Source: Enoplolaimus lenunculus
Lineage: Eukaryota > Nematoda > Enoplea > Enoplida > Thoracostomopsidae
Direction of reading: 5' to 3'
DNA: 64,000 bases
Assembly (NCBI GenBank): GCA_030248215.1
Contig: JASANG010000968.1
Span: 1 to 64,000 of the forward strand
This document shows, piece after piece, positions 10,601-22,600 of this stretch. Each line of letters opens with the position of its first letter. Positions within the stretch are counted from its first letter, which is position 1. A program made the position numbers and the translations under genes. Below the pieces are notes generated by a model that ran no database searches, was not told where the DNA came from, and saw only the letters and a list, made by a program, of their open reading frames with translations.

Positions 10601-13600
10601 GGTTTTGATTGCTGTTGGGACAAGGCTTAAGTAGGGTGCCACCCCCCTGGATCCACCAGTTATAGTAATTTGCGTTTAGTTTAAATTTCAGAAGCGGCCA
10701 CTATTCAGCCAAGCGAACGAACTGCAGTAATATCGGATTTAGTACGTGGTGAACAGTATGTAGTTCGGGTATTTGCGAAAAATTGCGTCGGAACATCAGA
10801 AGCGCTAGAACTCGATAGTCCTGTCACAGCGGATAGGCCTCCAGGTAAAATTTAGGTTTAGGCCTCCAGGTAAAATTTAGGTTTAGGCCTCCAGGTAAAA
10901 TTTAGGTTTAGGCCTCCAGGTAAAATTTAGGTTTAGGCCTCCAGGTAAAATTTAGGTTTAGGCCTCCAGGTAAAATTTAGGTTTAGGCCTCCAGGTAAAA
11001 TTTAGGTTTAGGCCTCCAGGTAAAATTTAGGTTTAGGCCTCCAGGTAAAATTTAGGTTTAGGCCTCCAGGTAAAATTTAGGTTTAGGCCTCCAGGTAAAA
11101 TTTAGGTTTAGGCCTCCAGGTAAAATTTAGGTTTAGGCCTCCAGGTAAAATTTAGGTTTCATTTTTGGTAAAACAAATTGCTAAATACTCCAGAGTAATG
11201 CCTGATACCATTTTGGCAATTTTTCTACATTGTTTAACGTTCTTGGTTTGTGTATTTGTATATAGCTCTCCTTATGAATTATTTACCAGATTTTATGATT
11301 TTATGGTGTATATGTCGTAGACCAATCTGCGATTCAGGCCAGTTGCTAATTGGCCTAGACCGTTCCGCTGTTTTGAGTAATAGCAGTTTCGCCTAGGCTT
11401 AACTGCTATTAAACTAATAGACCAATCAGATTTGATTATTTGAATAGACGCAATACCGTTAGCCAATCCGCGTCGGTATTACATCACTGTTTTTTGCGAA
11501 ATGTAAACAATCGCAAATTGGCTTAGGTCAAACTGCTATTTGCTTCGAATAGCAGATTGGCCTAGGCCAATTGGTAATTGGAATGAATAGCAATTGGCCT
11601 GCGACATATATATCTATATGTAAATATCTATGGTCTGATGTTTGTTGCAGCATTGAAAACCGCTCCTTCGCCGCCGTCCGGTCCGTTATTTGCAGCGTCG
11701 CTTGCGAATCGTTCAGTAACGCTTCGATGGGGCCCTCCGTGCGATGATGGGGGTTCACCAATCACCGGATATATTCTGATGAAACGCGACTATAACAGCA
11801 AACATTGGGAGAAGCAGGGTGATATTCCAGGTAAGTCGCCAAAAAACAGGCGTGGTTAAACTTAGTAGCAACCAAACCAGGAGCCAGAAGAACTTGTTAG
11901 ACGAAGCCCAAAAAATTTCAGAGGGTACTGCAATGACCCGAATCCGCTTACGGATTCTTATTATAGGGATACGGACTCCAACTGATTCGGAATCAAAATG
12001 GGGATCCTCCTCTTATTACCCCTCCCTCTTTTATTCGGGTCAATACACTACATGACACGGCCAAATGTGGGAATTCCATTAGAATCAAACGCGGGTGTAT
12101 CGATCGGTACGCGGGTATACCCAAGGGTAACACACTAATAACTGTGTGGGTGAAGAGCTTGCCAACTAAACCAACCTCTGACGCGATGCCATTTGAACTT
12201 CAATCATCGGTAAAACTGATAAGATTCCACCCGCTTTTAGTATTGAAAGACCCAATTCAGACTCTGTGATTCAGGACGTGCTGAATTAAAATCAACTCAC
12301 TGGAATTTACAGTGCAACTCATTTGTTTGCAGAATTCGTTACTGAATATACGATTTCGAACTTGAAAGAAAACTGCAAGTACGCATTCAAAGTTGCAGCG
12401 CACAACGACGAAGGAACGAGCGAACATCTGCTAACGTCGGAGCCAATTTTAATTAAAAAACTATTTGGTACGTAAATGTTAACGTGGAATATTTTAACAA
12501 AACTAAAATAACGCAACTTTTTGGACGGCGAAGTGTATAAACACGCGCATAATTAATGTCTTCACGAGTCCAGAATTAAGGAAAACAATAGAAAAAATAG
12601 GCGCTTTCGTAGGCAATTCGTGGCGCTATACATGTCGTGCGGCGCCGTGACGAGAGCCGCCTTTGATGTCTGATACGGACTATACTCTTAGGTTTAAGTG
12701 TCTTAATTTCAATGGAGTAAACAGCAAATGTGTATTATTAATTTTAACCATTTCTAAAACATGGATATTTTCAATTTTATATAAGATGTAATTTCAAGAT
12801 AAGTTTCTGTCTCACGGGTGGGAGACGTTTACGATGACCACTGATCTATTGGAGCTTGACGAGGCTCTCACGTTTTGTGGAGATTTTGCACTGCGCATAT
12901 GTTTTAGAATTATTAAACTCTGGTCACAGCGTCTGTATTGCGCGTATATTATTTCTATTGAGTTGCTTATAGTATACTCTATGAGTGAAAGGTTTAAATT
13001 GTTCAAACCTTAATTTTACCACCTCGGCTGTGCGTCTACGATCTTGTTGGCAAATCTCTCAGTCATAATTTGGCAGGCAGCGTTTTTACAACAATTTTTC
13101 CCCTTAACAGTTACATTTATTTTCATTGAATTTCAGATAAGCCGGGTAAACCAGAACCGCCTCAAGTCGTATCATCCGAGGACGATACCGTTACACTTAG
13201 CTGGAACCCCCCTAAAGAAGACGGGGGACTGCCTGTAGCGAATTACGTTATCGAAAAGCGTAACACCACTCACGATAAAGGTTGGATTCAAGCATCTCGC
13301 AGTGTTGTCACCGAAACAACTTGTGAAATCGATGGACTGGAACTCGGTGCTAGCTATGAATTTAGGTAAAAAAAATCATTTTAAATAGTTTCATTACTGT
13401 CTGTTGATATATAAACGTATTTGATTTACGTTTCTGTTACACTTGACTTGCTATCAAGCTTACTAGTCTGCCAGCTTTGCGCAATGCGCGAAAGTAGCGA
13501 AAGCTCGAAAATTTCTTTGCAAATTTACCTTTCATAGAACAATCACGTGTTTCGTAATTGTAAACAAAGTAATGCTGTAAAGTTGCCCAAAATACGTATG

Positions 13601-16600
13601 TGGGGCGTTACCAGTTTTAATAATAAATACGTATATTGTCAATCGTTTTTGTTTAAAATCCTTCACAGTTTTTACTTCTTTGCTATTACGTACAAACACC
13701 GTTTTTGTTTAGTATACTTTTGAAGATTCTTTAACCTTTTTCTGCACGAATATTTTCAACTTGCTCAGAGATACAAATTTATGGTGGAATCAGAACTCAA
13801 AAGTTTCAAATGGAAGGCGCATATCAACACCGTTCGTTGTAAAAGAGCTTGATGCTGTAAGGTTATTTATATTATAACTAAAGTTTACGTGGAAAAAATG
13901 TTAACAGTTTGATCTAATTATTATTTTCAGGGTTTCGGCAGAAAACGACGTTGGAATGGGTGAACCAAGCGAAGCGTCTGAAATTGTGACGTGTGTTCAA
14001 AAAATAGGTTAGTGTTAAATATTTTATGTTATTTATATATGTAATAATATTTCTATTTTAGAACATTAACAGGTTTGTTTTTTATAAATTAAATAATTTC
14101 ACAGTTTATGTCGATATTTTCGACCAATGCATAGAACAATTCTGTTAGAGCACAATAAGAATATTCATAAGCCTCCAAGCCTAAGCCTAAAGCATAAGCG
14201 CAAGAATAAGCATATACCTAAACCTATCCCTCAGCATAACCGTAAGAATAAGTAAAAATTAAGCGCAAATCTTAAATTAACTCTATTGCAGTTCCGCAGA
14301 AAAACGTTCCGCCTCTGATCTTTACATGGGCCATGTTCTCAAACACGAGTAGCATGCATTTTAAAATTTTGATTTCAGTGAACGAACCACCCGAATTTAC
14401 GCTTAAAATGAACGACATGACAGTTCTGGAGGCGTCCGATGTTCGACTTGAAGTTGAAGCCACTGGCATTCCAGAGCCAGAATTTATTTGGTACCGAAAC
14501 GGACAGGTAAAAAATTTAACCAAAATAATGAATATTTAAAAATAGGAATTTTACCAAAAGAACAAATCTTAAAATTTGAGAAGTATTCAAATGTAACGGA
14601 GCACCTCTTAAAATACTGAGATTCTTACAAAGAGTTTTACTGCACTTTAGGCCAGCAATATTGAGAGAGTAGAACCGAAACTGCCAGCTCCAATGACTCT
14701 ATTTGGGGCCCCTGCACCAAATACGTCCCACGCTAACCAGTTCAAATCAGAACCGACATAGTTAGTAGTAAATACGTCTGGCTTCTCGCTAGCTTCGCTT
14801 GCGAATTTTCGTTTTCTAATTTACTTCTATTGTGGTTGTGGCTTTATGTGCTTGACTGGCCTTAGAATAAACCACCAAGGTGCTAAATCTAAGAAGACTT
14901 TAGCTCGTCGGTATCGCTTGTCAATAACTTTTACGCTGTTAAGTTCTACTGAAATTTCAAGGTCGGTGAACAAGACAGGCTAGCGGGACACCTCGTCCCC
15001 AAGCAATCGAAGATGTGTAAATTGTATCAGCGTTTTTCCACGTTTCCGATGATTTTAGCTTTAAGACTGGGCAAATTTGTTGAAATTCTTATTTTCGTAC
15101 CGTATTGTTATAGCCAGAGACGGGAGGGGATCGGCCTCGGCTAGTGACAAACACACCGCATGAAAGACCTGGATACCCCGCTATGTAGGGTGCACCCACC
15201 CTGAAATTTTGAGAGAGTCCCCACCAATGACGCCGATCGCGGCAGTGCCAGTGAGCGAATGAAATATTACATCTGAAATAATACAGCTGCTGTATGTGCA
15301 AGTTTTCTTGCAAGCTATTTTTAACAAAAAAGCATGCACAAGTAACAGCTGCAATATTTTGTTCTAAAACCTACGTACGTACAGTTGCAAATTTTTCACT
15401 GCAAAAACTTGCACGTGTGAATAGGTGCTGCACCCACTGAATACGCCACCGGTCTTTACGAAATCAAAATAATATTTCCAAATCAGGAAATTAATTAAAT
15501 TTTAAAAAAGTAATTTTATTAATTTTTGAATTTTTTTAGGAATTGTTCAAAGGTCGACGAATTTGTTTTGAATCCACTGGGGCACGGTCAAGTTTAACAA
15601 TTGGTGATGTCAGAGGTGATGACGACGCGGAATATGTTGTACAAGCGACTAACCGTGCAGGCACTGCTCGAACTTCAATGAAGCTAACAACTGAAGGTAC
15701 CCGCAGTCTCCAATAATTTTTCTTCCACAACTTTTCGTAGTTCATTCGTCCAATGTATAGAACAGGGCCGTAACAGTAGTATAAGCATATTCCTAAGCCT
15801 AATCCTAAACGTAAACGTAATATTTCGGCTATACGAGATTGACGGGCCTAAAACTAGTATATTAAATCCAATATTTTCTCAATTATAATTTGTCGTAGTT
15901 CACAGATTTTACAAACTTTGTCCCTAACTGGTGGTAAATGCCCTAGTCATTCGAGTATACCAGCTCTGAAACTAAACATTTGTTGATATTAATTTGAAAA
16001 TTGTAAAATTTCACTATTAATTGCAGTCGCTCCAAAACTTCACATCCCAAGCGGCTATACGTCACCGCAACTATTCGAGCCATCAGAAACGCTAAAGCTT
16101 CGGTTTACGTTCGCTGGAAAACCGGACCCGGAAGTAATTTGGTCACAAAACGACAGTCACATTAGTGACGCTGTAATTGAAGCCGACGACCGGATTGACA
16201 TTTCAACCGCAACCGGATGCACAGTGTTGCGTATAGCAAATCCAACGAAACGAGACTCTGGAAGTTACAGTTTAACCGTGCGAAATAAACTAGGATCTGA
16301 TTCGGCCCAAGTACAGGTACCGGTTTGAGATATTTTGTTTCCGTCAACATTAATGTTAATTTTGAATTAACGCAAAGGTAATTCACATATTACAGCTTAT
16401 TATTTTACAAATTATAATCTGAAAGCCTAAAGCTTGTTTCGGCAAAACCTAGAGCCTAAGTATAAGCCTGTTTTATTATTACAGTCACTGTGCGTATTAC
16501 TGTTGCAAATATTGCCAACCACGGCGACTAGTATACTGTGAACTTGTTTTTCTGATGATTTTTTCATGGTCATTTTTAAACGAGGTTGAAATTGATTGTT

Positions 16601-19600
16601 TCAGGTTCTTATCACAGACCGACCGGACGCTCCTGGCTGCCCAAGTATAACTTCTTCCAGCTGTTCTTCAGTCGAGTTAAACTGGACCGCGCCGGATTTG
16701 GACGGCGGTTCAACAATCCACGCGTACGTGCTCCAAAAACGAGTGCCGTCAATTTCTGACGCGTGGTTAACCGAGGGCTGTCCTCGAGTTAAATCTTGCT
16801 CAAGTACAGTTGAAAATTTAACCCCAGGAGTCGAGTATCAATTTCGAGTGAGTGCCGAAAACGCTTATGGAAGATCAGAATTCAGCGAACCATCTCGGTT
16901 GGTTGCGTTGCCTAAACCAGTTCCCATCGAAACGAATCCCGTTTACTTAGAATTGAACCAGATTAGCCAAACTGGCGAGTGTGGGAAAATTGTTAATGAA
17001 TGCCAAAAAGCAGAGGCAAATTTAAAAATGAAACTTTCGTCGTTTGATGCTGCCGCTCCAGTAATGGTAACCGCTCAACCGGCGCGAACAGAAGAGTGCT
17101 GTTCGTCTATCGTCCGAGAAGATAGTAACGAGCAGTTATCAACACAACAGAAAGAAACAAAATCAACCGAAACGAGCCAAGTGGAACAAACCATAGTAGA
17201 AGAATCAATTGAACAAAAATTCGCTTGCAAATCTTCTGGATCAGAGGCTGCAACAGCTACGATGACAGCAGAGACAACAGAAAACACAACAAAAGAAGCA
17301 ACAGAAGAAACAACAGGAAAGAAACCAAAAGAAACAACCGAAAAAACAGCAGATAAGACCACAGAACAAACAACAGAAACGACAACAGATCAAACCGCAG
17401 AAAAGAAAACGAAAGAAACAACAGAACGAACAACAGAAAAAATAGCAGAAACGACAGCAGTAAAACAACCCGAAATGATAACAGAAGAAACAGTAGGAAA
17501 AATAACGAAAAAAACAACAACTGAACCAACACAAAAGACGCCAGAAATGACAACAGTCATACCTTCAGCCACGGTTAGAGTGGAAAAGCATTCAACAAAT
17601 CAAGAAGATAGCTATGCCACCGTTTCGTACACAAATCTTCCAGATGAAAGTGCAGTTATGCACGAAATTGCAACTGCAAATTACGATGAGCAAAAATTGT
17701 TAGCATCTGAATGCGGTGTCGTGGATAAAACGCCGAAAAACGCTGGTACTGGAGATCAAGATGTCATGTTGACTGTTCGAAAATCGAATACTGACAAAGT
17801 TAGCGACGAAGATGTGGAGCCGACCCGAACGAAAATGCCTGCTGTTGACGCAAAGGTAATAAGTGATTTTAATTTATGAATTGCTCAAATAATGCCTTGA
17901 ATTTAAAAATTGCTCAAATAATGCCTTGAATTTAAAAATTGCTCAAATAATGCCTTGAATTTAAAAATTGCTCAAATAATGCCTTGAATTTAAAAATTGC
18001 TGAAATAATGCCTTCAATTTAAAAATTGCTCAAATAATGCCTTGAATTTAAAAATTGCATAAATAATGCCTTGAATTTAAAAATTGTTCAAATAATGCCT
18101 TGAATTTAAAAATTGCTCAAATAATGCCTTGAATTTAAAAATTGCTTAAATAATGCCTTGAATTTAAAAATTGCACAAATAATGCCTTGAATTGAAAAAT
18201 TGCTCAAATAATGCTTTAACTTAAAAATTGCTCAAATAATGCCTTGAATTTAAAAATTGCTCAAATAATGCCTTTAATTTAAAAATTGTTCAAATAATGC
18301 CTTGAATTTAAAAGTATATGTTAACGAGTACTTAGAAATAGTTTGAGGTCCAACTTTAATTGTTTTATTATGGTTCTCGGTTGGTTTTATGCAATGGACC
18401 CAGAGCAAGAGACGGACCAGTGGGCATCAACCCCCTAGACAACTTTTTCCAACCCGACAGTAAAGTCTTAGACGCGTTTTGTTATTGCAACCGCAGTACC
18501 CATCCTGACTTTATTTTGCCCCCTCCAGCAATTTCAACTAGCAACGGGCCGGTTATACAATAAATAAAGGCGTGATTTTCTTACAAACAAATCGGATATT
18601 ATTTATTGGTACAAAACCCTCAGTTTTGTAGATCTCTGCCAAAGACAAATATAAAACTGTCAGTGTCCAAAAACGTGCAACACTTTAATTTTCGTTAACC
18701 GAAATTTTTCAAATCCTACGAATACTCAAAGCGATAAACAGTGCATTTTATTAATTTTAAAAAATGATTAAATTTGTTTTCTAAAAAATTTTGCTAACAT
18801 TTATTTTAGGATTTCGCCACAGTTTCAACGGAAGAACCAGACGAGCATGGACCTGATTTTTACGACAGATATGTAATATGTGAAGAAATTGGTCGCGGAG
18901 CGTACGGTGTTGTCCATCGAGTCATTGAAAAGTCAACTGGGCAATCGTGGGCTGCGAAATTTGTTCAGGTAAAACTTGTAAAACCTGCGTTGGAACCTGA
19001 TTCGTTTCCGGAGGTGCATCTGTTCTTTCATTAATCCTTTCTCACATGAATATTGTGTATTTCATCTGAGATCTAAAATATTGATATTTCAACGCTTTCC
19101 AGTTGAAATAAAATGATTTTGGTGCGAATTTTAGCATTTATTGTTTTAAAAATTTTAGGTTAAGCCTGGAGTTAAAAAAGATGTTGTTTTACACGAAATC
19201 GATGTTATGAGTCAATTGCAGCACGACAAACTGTTACACTTACACGAAGCGTACGATTTGGGCGATCAAATGGTGCTCATCGAAGAATTGTAAGCATTAA
19301 TGTTTTTCAGCTATTTTAGAAAAATTGCTTAAATTATTATTATTATTATTATTATTAAATGCGACTCATTTTATGTATCAATATTGCAAGAATATTTTAA
19401 GTTTTGGTCCATTTAAGAAAATTTAAAACTGCTCTGAAAAATACTCACAAACTCCAGATTTTCATCTTACTGCAGTGATCCGAATAACAGTGGGGAATGA
19501 TATCGATTTAGCCTCTCCAGAGGGCACCCCCTGTTATTGGGTTACGGATTGTGATTTATTTTTAACCCACGCTCCGCCGCTCTTCGCTACTGATATATAT

Positions 19601-22600
19601 CCGGTACTGCAAATCCGTTGAATTAAATGTTTGTCTTGTACCAAAACTGTGAGCGATAATGCAAGGTTATAAGTACTCAGGAATATACTTTTAAAACTTA
19701 GCCATACCTTAAGTAGCGAACACAATTTTGTTTGAGCCTGAAGTTATTTATGCACTAATATTAAGGACAACTGACATTTACGGACTCTAATTAGGGTTTA
19801 GGGACTATATCCGATTACGGCCTCTTATTATGAATACATACTCCTATTGATTGGGACTCAAAATGGTGACCCGCCTCTTATTACCCATCTCTTATTCGGG
19901 TCACTACAGCATTTATACATTAATCGAAGCAAAACATTGCTCAGAAAAATGATTCGCATTTTTCGATATGATTTCAAGTTCGTGAAGGTACAGTTGCCGC
20001 CTGTACCGATGCTATTAAATGTCTGCCTGCTAATTTTCAACTGTGTATATCAGCTATCACCAGTTAAAGTTACATTTTAGTAACTTTCGTACCAAACAAG
20101 AGAAAATTAAATTTTTTTCTGTTTTTTTCAGCGTCAGCGGTGGCGAGCTGTTTGAACGTATCGCAGGCGACAGATTTATGAGTGAACTCGAATGTCGTGA
20201 TTACATTCGACAGCTGTTGCTCGGAGTTCAACATATGCATCGTCGAAATATCGTTCATTTAGACTTGAAGGTAAATTTAGATTAACGCGGTATTTTAAAA
20301 CATTTAGATTTTAAACTATAGTTCAGAGATCTTCGGCCCATGTAAAGATCCGGGGCGAAACGTTATTCTGTGAGAGTAAAAGGTTACGTTTTAGACTAAT
20401 TTTTTGCTTGGCGTCGGCTTAGGCTTAGGCTTAGGAATATGCTCATTGTTACGCTTAGGTTTAGGCTTAGACTTATGCTTAGCCTCACGAATATTCTTAT
20501 AATGCTGTTCCGCCCCTGTTCTTTACATTGGCCAGATCTTTTGAAACGGTATTTAACCTCTTGTAAAAACTTTGATTGCGCACTAGGATCCAAAGGTTAA
20601 AACCTGTTAAAAGCGTTTTTATTGTCACTGTCGAAATTTTTGGACGTAATATTATGCGGCCTGTAATTTTGGAACCAGCACATGGTGAGGTTCTAAATTC
20701 AGCACATGGTTCGCGTTTGATTCGCCCTACTTTTGAACCCGATTCAAGATCTTCAATTGTATATGTTTGTCAGTTTGAAAACCTGTCGCTTACTGATGAT
20801 ATGTGCTATACGCATTTGAGAATATGGTCTCTGGTTTGACTAATGTAAGCCGTCCTACCATTGAACACAAATTGAATAAAAATAGTTTTGAATTAAATGT
20901 TTAAAAATTTATATTTCAGCCTGAAAACATTCTACTAAAATCAAATTCATCCGACGAAATTAAAATCATTGATTTTGGCTTGGCTCGAAAGTTGGATCCA
21001 AACAATAAAGTTAAACTGTTGTTTGGAACGCCAGAATTTTGTGCGCCGGAAGTTGTCAACTACGAAGCGGTCAGCTACACGACTGATATGTGGACTGTGG
21101 GAGTTATTGCTTACGTTTTGTGAGTCCAAACTTGTATGCTGTTCCTTAAGTTCGAAAGGAGACTTGGTGGAGCCAGGGACTCCTTTAAGTTGGGGTTTGG
21201 TTTTAGTTTATATTTTAGTTTTTAGTTTGAAATATGGTTTAATCGTGGCACAGCCGCTTACAGAGTCTCTATTGTAGTCCACCCTAGCCGGCATTTCCCT
21301 AAAAACGACTGGATTTTGGCAATTTTTGCGTATTTGAGCTTCTCATGATGTTTCCTGATCATTCCGCACCCAAAGTTTAATTTTTGAAAAATCCGAATTT
21401 TATGGTCCCGAGGTGGTCGTGGGATAACCGAAAAGACACTAAACCACTGTAATATATGTTATTTAGTATATATGTCGTAGCCACGGCACCAATTGAGCCA
21501 TATCTACATTCAGCAATTACGCTTACAGCCCGTTTTGTATTATGACGGAATTAGTTTAGTTTGCATTTAAACGGTACTTTTTGAATTTTTTCCCTCACGG
21601 CCAGTGCCTTCCAAGTTAAACTTATAGACACTTGTTAAATCCATAAGGAAACTTGCCATCTGCCTAACCGGGCCAATCTTTGGTGTAGTGGTTGAAATTT
21701 TAACATTCAAAATGAAAAATCGTTAGAAATGCCGGGGCAGGCTTTGGATGGCGTCAACCACCCACCCAAAATCCCGGTTTGTGGCACCTTTGTGATAATC
21801 AAAATAGTTTTCACATTTTGTAGTCAAAATCTTGTTATGGTAGAGCCCCTGTTTGGGCTTGGGGTCCCTCCAAATGGGAGTATGGAGTTGGTTGCTCCGG
21901 CCCTGATCGTTAGCTACGTAAATATTTTGCTTATCAAAATGCCAACGCCAATTATTTTGCTCTGTAATTTTAGACTCAGTGGACTGTCACCTTTTTTGGG
22001 CGAAACCGATGAAGAAACTCTGGCCTACGTATCGAGCGCTGACTGGGATTTTGAAGACTCCGCATGGGACTGTGTTTCACCACAAGCGAAAGATTTCATT
22101 TCGCGATTGTTGTGCAAACAGCGACAAGAACGAATGAACGTTTATCAAGCATTGTCTCATTGCTGGATGCTGGTACGTTAATATCTTTTAGCCTTTATAG
22201 ATGGAATTTATGGCTCTAAAAGGGAGCCAGGGGGGCTCTGGCCCTACTGAAAAAATTTTCCACCAAAAAATTTTCAACCTTGCTTGTAAGTCGTCAAAAA
22301 CCGTTGTATGCCATCCCTGAAAATTTTTCAGCTCCTCTAGAAAGGTGAACTGGCTACAGGATTGCTTCTCCCACATTTAAGGTTAACACTTACGCTCAGA
22401 CTTACGATTTCGGTTTAGGTAAAGGCCTTAGGCTTATTTATATACACAATGTAAACGTTTGTCTACTAAAGCCTAAGTCGAGGTTTAATCGTAAATGTGA
22501 GCGAAAGCATAAAATTAGCAGAATTCATTTTTAAACCTTGGCTTATCCGATTCCACAACGTAGCATCGAACGCGGATCAATTGATTCTACGCCGCTGTTA

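Noticed and set aside
17075-17572. Several open frames on the minus strand opposite the Thr/Glu-rich linker
   Set aside because: They are complements of the ACA/GAA-rich coding repeat of exon 14; the + strand has the Fn3 domain, splice sites and phase.
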